Assembly (NCBI GenBank): GCA_030737835.1
Contig: JAUJYN010000024.1
Location: forward strand, 2,248,151-2,312,150
DNA from: Acorus gramineus
Lineage: Eukaryota > Streptophyta > Magnoliopsida > Acorales > Acoraceae
DNA length: 64,000 bases
Direction of reading: 5' to 3'
Shown here: positions 54,970 to 64,000 of the stretch, piece by piece
How the letters are laid out: each line of letters opens with the position of its first letter
Position numbering within the stretch: the first letter of the stretch is position 1
Position numbers and translations under genes: made by a program
Notes under the pieces: generated by a model
What the model was told of the DNA's origin: nothing
The model's database searches: none
The model's input: only the letters and a program-made list of their open reading frames with translations

Positions 54970-55338
54970 ATGGCGGCCATTCTCCGGAGAATCCTAAGGA
55001 AAACCCCACCATCTCTGAAACCCATCAGACCCCTCTCCACTCTCCACACCCCAAACCCTCCATCACAGCATCTCCCACTCCAAACCCCGGCGAAATCCCC
55101 CACCAACGATGAGAGAATCCCAGCCGTCCATCCTCCCCTCTTATACCCTAGTTTCCCGTTCGGTTGTTTCTTGGACCCCATCAGACCGACATCATCGGAC
55201 GACGGAGGTGGAGTGACGGGCGATGAAGACGATGTTGATCGGACGGTGTGGGCGGACAGCGTGAAGAAGAAGAGGAAGAAGAAGATGAACAAGCACAAGT
55301 ACAAGAAGCTCCGGAAGCGCCTCCGCAGGCAGACTTAG
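54970..55338 (+). CDS. Mitochondrial small ribosomal subunit protein mS38-like (Cox24/AURKAIP1 C-terminal domain)
   Basis: A single-exon frame of 122 residues. I choose the ATG at 54970 because it opens MAAILRRILRKTPP, an Arg-rich, acid-free N-terminus typical of mitochondrial targeting peptides. An in-frame ATG at 54901 would add 23 residues of hydrophobic Ser/Leu sequence that fits less well. Residues about 25-90 are a Pro/Ser-rich linker. The C-terminus (about 93-122) has VWADSV followed by KKKRKKKMNKHKYKKLRKR and RRQT, the signature of the mS38/Cox24 family. Such proteins sit in the small subunit of the mitochondrial ribosome and contact mRNA or rRNA. It stands alone in this window; a Mutator-like element ends upstream. 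Family assignment is strong, the start codon moderately so. Confidence 0.88.
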   Translation: MAAILRRILRKTPPSLKPIRPLSTLHTPNPPSQHLPLQTPAKSPTNDERIPAVHPPLLYPSFPFGCFLDPIRPTSSDDGGGVTGDEDDVDRTVWADSVKKKRKKKMNKHKYKKLRKRLRRQT

Positions 55339-56964
55339 GGTTTCCTTTTGAATAATCCCAGTGAGGGCTACTTTCAAACTCTGAATTTTTTTTTTTTTTT
55401 TTATGCTTATCTTTACATTTCGCTGAAGTGATTGGATTTTATTTACTTGGTTGTGAAATTGAAGGGGGTTTTTACAATCTTTTGAGTAGTTGGAGTCTTG
55501 CAATTCCCATTCATTATCTTCTGGTTTTAAGTGATTTATGCATTGGAGGAAATGTAGATTCTATGTGGTAGACATTGTGTTATAGATTTGGAATTGAAAC
55601 GAATATGCATTTTTTTTTTGCATTCTTTCGTTCTTTGTTTTGACTTACGAATGCTATACATTTGCATATATGAATTTTTTTTTTTTTATACATTATGGTT
55701 GAGTGGTTTGGGCGAGGTTGGGTATTTTTCAGGAGGATGAACATGTTATATTTAAGCTGGCACAGCTGATTTGGGAGTGAACACATAATTTAAATAGACA
55801 AGGGGGATGAAAGTTTTAGGGAGAATTAGAGAAACTCATTTCTCATGTTATTTGTTGGAGTTTGTGGTTCAGAAGAATAGATGGTTTAGTTTTTTTTTAT
55901 ATATATGGAAGCCTAGCAATATTGGGAACACGGGATGAGATAGTTGAAAATTTAAGAGCATGGAGAAAATGTAACATAATATGGATGGGCTCTTTTTGTT
56001 GAGTAGAAAAAGAAGATTTTGGATTGGGGGGAGGGGGGTGGTAGCAGGAGAGTTGATGTAAGTTTTTCCATTGGAAGGCTCTGTCTGCCCAATGTTGTGG
56101 ATGTTTTATTATATATGTAGTAGCTGGTGTGAATCCTGTCCTTTTATCTAAGATGAAAAAGTAACAAACACAATTTGTATCAGCTATCAGTAGTGCTTGA
56201 GGGATTTTTTTTGAAAGGAAAAACAGACTATAGGGCATTGTATTATTTATATCATTATAGCTAATAAATATTTGGTGAGAATTTTAGTGTTGAAGGAATG
56301 TGCATGCGTTGATTTTCAATTTGTGGATCTGATGGCTTCTTGCGTCAAATTTATGAGTGTACTCAAATTTGCCACAAAGGCTTTTTTTTGGGTGGGGAAA
56401 CAACCAAATACGTATGGCACTGTTTTGATTTGTTATTCTGTTTCAGTTCTTGAACTTTTCTTTTTTTAAAAAACGCATTCAGTGTTTAAAAGACAGATGA
56501 AAAATGCGTCAGTCGCTTGAAGTTTTTCTTTCCAATATTGCTAAATATAGAAACAGAAAATCTACCATATTTATTAGATGAAATGTGAATACATGCTTTC
56601 ATAAAAATCCCATCTCATCCATATTGTATGGTACACCAAATTTCGCTTTGTTATTCTGAAATCAAATAGTTTTATGTTTGCGATGTCCATTCGTACCAGA
56701 CTGATTCATCTTAAATTGCTCCCCTATACTGCTGGAGTTAGTATCACTTTCCAATCTTATTTTTCTGTTGGCTAATTGGGCAAGCAATATTTAGTTCAAA
56801 ACATACAACTGATTATGGTCATCAATGGACAATAAGCATTCGTAATTGTAAAATTCAATTAAAACATTGACACTTCAGCCAGTCTGTATCCCTAGCTCAG
56901 CTCACCAGCATAGATTCATGTCATATTGACTTTGAAATGTCAACATTGATAGTGGACACCCACT
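55339..56964. other. 3' flank of the mS38-like gene and intergenic DNA
   Basis: Long T runs at about 55388-55402 and 55611-55619; no further supported gene. Confidence 0.5.
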
Positions 56965-57160
56965 AGGGTTTTGGTGAGTTGGCTAGCACCATGGATTTGC
57001 TCCCCAATTGGCGTGTGTTTGACTCCCACCCTTGACTTACCCAGGTGTCCGTAGGGAAACTTCCGAGTGGGTCGGTGTGGACACCCGGAGGATTAGTCCT
57101 TGCATCGAAGGAGTGGACCTTTGCCAACCTCTCCACCCACTATAAAGTTCCTTTTTTTAT
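56965..57160 (+). mobile_element. tRNA-derived SINE-like sequence
   Basis: GGTGAGTTGGCTAGCACC resembles a pol III A box and GTGTTTGACTCCC resembles a B box (GGTTCGANTCC). The stretch GGATTAGTCCTTGCATCGAA followed by GTGGACCTTTGCC and TATAAAG resembles the 3' body of plant Au-type SINEs. It is diverged. ACCCACTA occurs near both ends but may be coincidental. Confidence 0.5.
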
Positions 57161-57581
57161 TATAATGAAAATATCAGTTTGTTTTTTCCCAGTCCACATA
57201 CGATCTAATGGGATGGAAAATTCATTAGTGCCCCTCTAGAAAGTACAATCAACCTATTACAGGCAGTTTACATTACAGCTGAGGTTTTTTCTTGTTGATG
57301 ATGTAGCTTATACTATTCCTTCTACTTTGCAATGGTCCGTTCCAGACTGAACTTGTCATAAATTTTCATCCAAATCTCATGCTCATGTAGCTGGAAAAAT
57401 TTATTTGTTCCTTCCAGATTGCGCATCAAATTGAATATGATCTTTGCATCCACTTGCTGTGCTCCAAAATACTTCAAGTGCATCCTTGTACTTTACAAGA
57501 AAATTTGAAATGCAGTTGAAAGTAGTCCACTATCTCAGCCTCCCCCATAGAATGCGCATGCACAAGTCAATAGCTGATCAG
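57161..57581. other. Intergenic DNA, unassigned
   Basis: No supported feature. Confidence 0.5.
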
Positions 57582-57860
57582 TGGGAAGTTTCCATCTTTT
57601 TGTGCAAGATTGAACAAACACTGTATCTTAGGTGATACCAGAGAGATCAAGTTTCTCCTACCAGGCCCTTCTTTGTACTGCCAAGGGCCTCCTAGGTCAT
57701 TCATTTGACAACCTTGGTAACCTAAGTTTCCATCTTTTTGTGCAAGGTAAAACAAAAACTGTATTTTAGGTGATGCCAGAGAGATCCAGTATCTCCTACT
57801 ATCAGGCCCTTCTTTGTACTGCTGAAGGCCTCCTAGGCCATTTGTCAACTTTGGTAAATA
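57582..57860. repeat. Tandem duplication, about 143-bp period
   Basis: AAGTTTCCATCTTTTTGTGC at 57582 recurs near 57725. Both units continue with GTGAT(A/G)CCAGAGAGATC, CAGGCCCTTCTTTGTACTGC and GGCCTCCTAGG. Noncoding. Confidence 0.85.
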
Positions 57861-58143
57861 TGTTTACTATCATCCATCCCATATCTTATGCCCACTTTGA
57901 ACCCAAGAACCTGTATTGTTCATACCCTTTTAGAACTACTAGCACATATATTTGTAAGGGTCAACTAAAATGCGTACTTTAGCTCCTCTCTATCAGTGGC
58001 CAATTTCCACCACAAACTGCCTTCCTATCCCTCTGCATTTCATCCTGACTTATTCATATGGCATGCGGTGTGAGACCATTGCATGGAAAAACTCAATTTT
58101 TGAATAGTATTCAGAACTGCTTTCCACTTCTACTGGCAAACTG

Positions 58144-58178
58144 TCTCCCACATCTTATACAGCCCTCTTTGAACACAC

Positions 58179-58209
<31 letters not shown>

Positions 58210-58531
58210 ACAGATCTCCTTTTGTTCATACTTTTATATTGTTCTCAGTGGAATGTGACCATAAGTCACACCTAGACTTCTACAGCGTGAAAGATATGAT
58301 CCATTTTTGACAACCACGAAAGCTTCTGATTAACATCTCTCCCACATATTATACAGCCCTCTTTGACACCCCCCCCCCCCCCCCACACACACACACACAC
58401 AGATCTCCTTTTTGTTCATACTTTATATAGTTCTCAGTGGAATGTCACCATAATTCACACCCAGACTTCTACAGCGTGAAAGATCTGACTCCGTTTTTGA
58501 CAACCATGAAAGCTTCTGATTAACATCTAAT
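58144..58531. repeat. Tandem duplication, 194-bp period, containing poly-C and (AC)n
   Basis: TCTCCCACAT at 58144 recurs at 58338. Each unit has TATACAGCCCTCTTTGA, a poly-C run (about 16-20 C), an (AC)n run, CAGATCTCCTTT, TTCTCAGTGGAATGT and CTTCTACAGCGTGAAAGAT, ending GCTTCTGATTAACATCT. Confidence 0.9.
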
Positions 58532-59199
58532 ACAATACCTTTATTGAAGATCATAAATTTCACATTTCTTCTGCAAGCATGAAATTTTGGTGGGTAGGTC
58601 TGAAAATCTGGTCATTGCCTAAGTATAAACATGTTATTCAAATGCCTGTGTCAACTAAATTTTTGTTTTTGAAAAGCGGGTACACACATTGTTTTTAATA
58701 TTACTTGCACTGAAAAACCATAATGAGGAGGGGCTGTCCCTCCTTTATAAAATTTACTCGAATCTTGAGTTTCCCACTACCTCCAATGAGACTTCTACAC
58801 TACTACAACCCTTAGTTTCTGAAGAGATTCTTACCCTACCAAAGATCCTTGTATTACTGAACTCTTAAGTTCTCCAATTTAATTGACTCTTGTATTCCAC
58901 ATGAATTTTAGACTTACATGGATAGCACTCCAATTTCCCATATATAAAGTCAGTTCCTTGCATAAAGACATTAGATCACCCCATTGCATTAGTGCGCTAC
59001 ATCTGCTCATCTCATAATTTGAATTAGTTCCAATAAAAATCATGATTTAAACACAAAAAATTAGTTTTCCCAGCATCAACAGTGCTTAAGATATGATTGT
59101 ACATAATTTATGCATAATGTTATACAAAATTTTAACTACTTTTTGTTCATTCAATTACCTGATAAAAATGTTGCCCAGACTTCCACCATTTAAAGTGTC

Positions 59200-59312
59200 G
59201 GTTTTTTTTTTTTTTTGAGAGAGAGAAAGGTAGGCATGCCTTGGAACTTTATTAAGGTAAGCATGCCTTAGAACTTTATTAAGGTAATGAATGGCAGATG
59301 CCCGAAAACAGT
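59200..59312 (-). mobile_element. Very short truncated retroposon with 15-bp target duplication
   Basis: Flanked by ACCATTTAAAGTGTC (59185-59199) and ACCATTTAAAATGTC (59313-59327), a 15-bp duplication with one mismatch. A T15 run starts just inside the left border, so on the minus strand the insert has a 3' poly-A tail. Inside, AAGGTAGGCATGCCTTGGAA is repeated once (59228 and 59258). The architecture is that of a LINE-mobilised, 5'-truncated insertion. Confidence 0.75.
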
Positions 59313-59327
59313 ACCATTTAAAATGTC

Positions 59328-60871
59328 ATTGGATATCATTGGCTTTTGATCATCATGCCAGATTATTATCCATCATATATTTGACATTTGGAAACTATTT
59401 ATGCCAGTTTGTTTCTCAAGTTTCAGACGATATTTCTATAAACAATCTTATGTTAGATCCTTGTTTTGTTTGGCATCTGGATTGCTGGATTCTTGTTTCA
59501 TAAGCGGAATATGTATAGTTATTGTGCGAATTAGAACCCTGCATTTGTAGGTTACAAAAAGAAAAAGGCACTATCGCACTAGTGTTCTTTTTAATCATAT
59601 TTTTGCACAGTAGCATAATAGCATTCGGTATTGATGATGTCCCATTCTTATCCAGTATCCACCTAAAGAGCTTGTTTCCCTACTTAAGAGAGGTTTATTT
59701 TTAACCGGGTGCTTCCAGTTGTTCCTTCTGTCGCTTGAAGATTATGTCCAATGGTTCATTCACAACAAACATTTATTTGATGTACACATTGTTGGCTCAT
59801 GTCCGTTTAATAAATTGTGTAATTCTCGTAAAAGATCAATTTGCATTGCCTCTCCTTTTCTGTTATGCTCCGAGTGATGCAATTCTCTAGGACATGATTT
59901 GCTCAGATATGATCAAACCATCTGGTCCTCAGAATGTGCCAATCATGTGACACAAACATTTGTTAAAACACCATTTTTTTAATTTCTGGCCCACAAGAAT
60001 AGGAAACTCTTGTATTCTTAAATAGGTACATGTATTTCTTGTGCAAGTGTGTTTAGGCCTTTAGGGTATATCCAATGTATATGAAATATATGGTGCAACT
60101 TTCTTATAAATTTCTGTGTGGGGAGTCATCTCATCTCCTCTATATTGCGCATTGTTCTATTCCATAAAAACTGGTGGGCATCCCAGACTTTTCTTCAAAA
60201 CAAGAAAAATAAGGAAGAGAACATGTTCCTTGTGCTCTCCCAAGGGAGGAAGCTAGGCATAAATTACGTAAGGTATAAGTAGAGCAAAAGGATTTGGAAA
60301 GATGCAAAAATTAACCACGGAACCATGCATTGGTAAATGTGATAAGGTTGAACTATCCTCAACATGAATTATCTTAGTGGCATTTTAATGCATTGTGAGC
60401 TATCCTATTACTGCCCGCTTATGAGATGGGTTTGTTCTAGCTATGAAACTTGAAAATTTTCCCAAACTTCCCTTGGATCTAATCCATAGAATGCGATGTG
60501 ATAAGATAATCTAATTTGATGGTGTGTGAAGATAGGTGTAGCTTATTATATAGAAATAGGATAGCGAGTCCTTTGACGTGTTGCAGTCACTAGTCTATAT
60601 TGTATTTTGTTGCCTCAATATCTGTAAATAAATGTGGCATATATACTTAATTTGGTAATTTATCAGACATATTTCATTGTTAGTGGGGACTTGGAAGAAG
60701 AAGGCTACATGTACAACCTTCCTTTATCAAGGATAAGGCTAGAGATATCAATGAATACAGTTATAGCATACACAAGCCCAATCCCGTGTCAGCAATGTTA
60801 GAGCATCATTATTATGTGGGCTTCTAATATTCTTCTTAGCTTTGCTTTGTGTTATATTGCAGGAGTTGTAT
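59328..60871. other. Intergenic DNA, unassigned
   Basis: No supported gene, RNA or bounded repeat. Confidence 0.5.
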
Positions 60872-61558
60872 CCCCTCCCCCCATCATAAGAGGAGAATAA
60901 TCCTTGATAGAGTCAGAATAAAAAAAGTATAAACTCTGATAGCTTTGTTGTAATTGAGCTAGTGTAAATCTGATAAATGATTAAATGGGAATTGCTTATC
61001 CACTCTCATCTATGCCTGAGAATTAAATATTCTTCCTTGACATTTTATAAAAATCATTTCACCTAACTTTTATTTTAACTTTATGATGCTAACTTTTATA
61101 GTGCAACTTTTTATCATACAAACATTTATTTTGACCTAATTAAAAACACAATTTTGCAGTAAACTATTATATTGTCTTGTTTTAAAAAGTTAATCTCTGA
61201 ATAAAAATAATAATATGTTCAAGACTATTGACAATATAAAAAATTGGAGACAGTAATTTTCGCTGTGATTGCGGTAGGAAAAGATATATGTGATGGATGA
61301 TCATGATTAAGACACATATATCATAGATGTATTGATGGAAAAGGAATACCAAAATTAAGCAAATTTTATTAGGTTTTAAAAAATATATAAAACCCCTTGT
61401 CCACCTTTTATCTTTGATTTAGTAAACCAAACAATAAAAGAATTTTAGATATCCCAATGATAATAGTTAAAAAGGACAACAAACCCTTGTATGGATTCAA
61501 TTGTCCCAGTATATAACTATTTATGGTGAATAAAGAATATGGCAGATGCTAAACGGGG
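60872..61558 (-). mobile_element. MITE of family M1, minus-strand copy
   Basis: Ordered matches to 27172-27698, with shared words such as GGAATTGCTTATC, ATCTATGCC, GACATTTTATAAAAATCA/CATTTTAAAAAATTTAT, CCCAATGA(T/G)AATA and CCCAGTATA(TA)AACTAT. It has about 150 bp of extra AT-rich sequence in the middle. End sequences CCCCTCCCCCCATC and AAACGGGGTG loosely resemble the family termini. Confidence 0.55.
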
Positions 61559-62040
61559 TGCTTACTGGTGTCACTAGGATAGTTATACATGATTGCCATG
61601 TACTTATTTTACAGAATATAACTTTATATGGGGAACGCATTGAAGGAAAGCAAAAGGTGATTAAGCAATGAACTTTCATACTATTCCTAGGGCATTATAT
61701 AGTTAAAAAAGACTGAAGTTTCATGAAGACTTCTGTTCATGTTTGATTATCTCTTACCTAACGTTCTTTTGTGGATTTATGGTTGTTCAGTAATGCAACT
61801 CAAATCTAGCTTTTGTAGGAATGCTTTGAAGGTATCACTACCTCTGATTTTATGCCTTACAGTTACAGTGTGTTGCTTGTTTTCCTTGTAGCAAATCATC
61901 GTAGGTATCTGTGTTTATATACATATATAAGCAACAATTAGAGTTGATTCCTGTCCTAGATCTATTCAAATATCTGAGATCTAGCTGGAAGCTATTGACC
62001 TGATAAAATCCCATTATAGTATTAACTAACTGCAATGTGA
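61559..62040. other. Intergenic DNA, unassigned
   Basis: No supported feature. Confidence 0.5.
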
Positions 62041-62262
62041 ACTAATCTGTATGTTGAAAATAACTGGGAATCTGCTTATAGGCTTATCAAGGATTGGAGT
62101 GCTCATTGCATCGGGGAAGAATATGAACGGTTCTTTAGCGAGGGGCCTAAAGGTTTTTATTTAAAACTGGGTGATGTGATGAATGATCAAGGAACCCATG
62201 TAGCATTCTCAACTGTGATCAGTATACCAATCAAAAAAAAAAAAAAAGACTTTGATCAGTAG
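62041..62262 (+). other. Unrecognised open frame, possible exon
   Basis: A 73-codon stretch lies between a TGA at 62038-62040 and a TAG at 62260-62262. It has protein-like composition in its middle (KDWSAHCIGEEYERFFSEG, then GFYLKLGDVMNDQGTH). A splice-acceptor-like TGCTTATAG|G precedes this part at about 62082-62090. There is no ATG near its start and no domain I recognise, so it could be an internal or last exon, or a pseudogene fragment. It ends in a run of Lys from an A15 tract. Confidence 0.3.
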
Positions 62263-63189
62263 TGTTTATTCATGAGCTGTACTCATGGATATTTTGGTCA
62301 GGTATTGACCCAAAGAAAGTTAATGAAAATGTACTTGGCTTTCACATGATTTTTATTTTGCATTGGTTAATAATGATTAACAAAACTGCTACACCATTAT
62401 CCAAGAGTAGGCATTGTTCTCTGCTTCAGTTCTGGCAACAGAAATTTTATATAAACTTTGTTTGTCTGTCTTATTCTTGATGGGGTGAATTAACCACCTA
62501 TAGTGTACTTTTTAATGGAATGATGGCAACCCTATCGGGTAACAGGTTCCTGATAAAAACACAAATGACAATGATTAGATTGGAAAATGTTACAGTCAGT
62601 CACATTTGCAAATAAAACATGCTTTGATTTTATTTTATTATATTATTATTTTGTGGAGAAGTACTTTTTTGCTTTGTTTTACTAAAGGTGAATTACATAC
62701 TCAAATGAATTGAATACATACATTTTTACATTTTTTTTAATGGAGTGTATATTGACATGATAGAGTATATACTCTATTAAAGATTTCATGTACTACATTA
62801 GATAACGTGGTGTCTGTAGAGTGTCTGCAAAAGTGGTGTAACAGTGTGCTATCAGATATTTTGGTGGATGCTTTTTTTTATACATTTTGAATGAATCGGA
62901 ATGTCTGAAAGACATCCAACTTGGTGGCTGTATTGGAAGAGACATGAGAATTTGTTTTCACCATCTGACCTCAAATTTCTCCTCTGCAGCAGATTTTATC
63001 TTTCTGGGTCTTGTTTTCCATTCTGATAATTTGTTTGGTATAAAAGGCTGTTTTAACAGAAATCTAATTTCAGACATCAGGGGATGAACCAGAGCTCATT
63101 CCCTGTTTTGTTAGCCAACAAGAATCATTGTTAGCTAACAATATCTTGTTCCTTCTGTGCTAGATCCAATCATTGTTGGATCTCATTCA
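62263..63189. other. Intergenic DNA, unassigned
   Basis: No supported gene. A small palindrome AGAGTATATACTCT occurs near 62763. Confidence 0.5.
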
Positions 63190-63197
63190 ATGCTGAG

Positions 63198-63991
63198 TAG
63201 AGGTGTAAAACGGGCCGGGCCGTGCCGGCCTGGCCCGGCCCGTTTCATGTGACCGTGCCGTGCCGGCACTGCACGGGTCGCAAGGGGTCGGCCCGGCACG
63301 GCCCTCCGTGTCAGCCCGGTGGGTCGCCGTGCCGTGCCGTGCTAGCCCAGCGGGCCAAACGGGCCGGGCCAATTGACGGGCCAACGGGATGGCCCATTTA
63401 AATGCCCATTTTAAAAAAAATTTAAAGTTTAATATTTAATTTCATGTTTAATTTACTAGTTCCTTTAAGTTAAAAAATAAAAAAAATATACATAAATCAT
63501 TTATGAAAATTGAAAACTAAAAGGAATTAAAAATATAAATATTTATTTTATTGAATATTGAATTTTTTGAGTATATGAGCAATTGAACATTAATAAAATA
63601 AATGATAAAATGAATAAAATATACACAAATAGTACATTGATATAGTACATTGATGAATAAAAATAAATTATACAATTCTTAAAAAATACATTGACAAATA
63701 TAAAAAATTAATAATAATTGCATCACTATAGTTTTTAATACATCTCAATTAGGTTGGCATCTATTAAAGCTATCAATTACTAGTTGGACTAGCCGTTAGT
63801 GGTGGGGCCCGCGTCACAAACAGTGCTGCGGGCCTAGCGGGCCGTGCCAGAAACGGCACGCGGGTCGGGGGGCAGGCCCAGCCCCATCGCCACCCAAACG
63901 GCCCGTGTCGTGCATTGCCGTGCCGGCACGGGCCCTTAGCGGGCCGTGCCGCGGGCCCTGCCGTGTCGGCCCGTCCTGTTTGACACCTCTA
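63198..63991. mobile_element. hAT-type nonautonomous element with GC-rich GGGCCGTGCC arms
   Basis: It is bounded by the perfect 8-bp duplication ATGCTGAG at 63190-63197 and 63992-63999. Termini TAGAGGTGTAAAACGGGC and CCGTCCTGTTTGACACCTCTA are inverted. The first and last 200 bp are packed with GGCCCG, CGTGCCG and GCCGGCAC words in both orientations. The middle (about 63400-63770) is AT-rich. No transposase is present. Confidence 0.92.
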
Positions 63992-64000
63992 ATGCTGAGT

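Noticed and set aside
59291-59503. A 70-codon frame overlapping the 59200-59312 retroposon border
   Set aside because: It starts inside the inserted retroposon and runs into flanking DNA, so it is a chance frame.

Overview
The window is nuclear DNA of a flowering plant. The evidence is spliced genes with GT-AG introns, Ty3/gypsy and Ty1/copia retrotransposons, CACTA, Mutator-like and hAT DNA elements, a nuclear tRNA-Gly gene, and AT-rich intergenic DNA. The GC-rich first exon of the kinase gene would suit a monocot or a basal lineage, but the species cannot be told from the sequence. Only two protein genes look intact: a SOBIR1-like receptor kinase without its leucine-rich repeats (31558-34453) and a small mitochondrial-ribosome protein of the mS38/Cox24 type (54970-55338). 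Most of the rest is transposon-derived.

Layout. 1-7480: 3' part of a decayed chromovirus (CRM-like) Ty3/gypsy element, whose integrase is split by a 3.4 kb solo LTR (2365-5811). 7481-9983: AT-rich DNA with small DNA-transposon remnants and a diverged direct duplication. 9984-13782: internally deleted Ty1/copia element bounded by a TAATT target duplication. 13783-31200: gene-poor AT-rich DNA with the tRNA-Gly gene (18046-18116), foldback and Mutator-like MITEs, hAT MITEs and one pair of MITEs in head-to-head inverted arrangement. 31558-34453: the kinase gene, with a foldback element in intron 1. 36200-46043: a solo LTR (36200-42953) interrupted by a CACTA element (38797-42248), directly followed by a MITE that is itself split by another solo LTR (42997-45838). 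47948-54298: a Mutator-like element containing a solo LTR (48518-53703), which contains a second solo LTR (49075-51277). 54970-55338: mS38-like gene. 55339-64000: mostly unassigned intergenic DNA with tandem duplications, a SINE-like sequence, a 113-bp truncated retroposon and a GC-rich hAT element (63198-63991).

The main interpretive points are these. Five large LTRs stand alone; four have perfect 5-bp target duplications. All five carry one conserved sequence block about 410-424 bp from the same terminus. The kinase keeps the SOBIR1 transmembrane GxxxG ladder and all catalytic residues but has only a short linker outside the cell. Order of events can be read from nesting at several places. 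Family names were assigned by recognising motifs by eye; no database search was possible.
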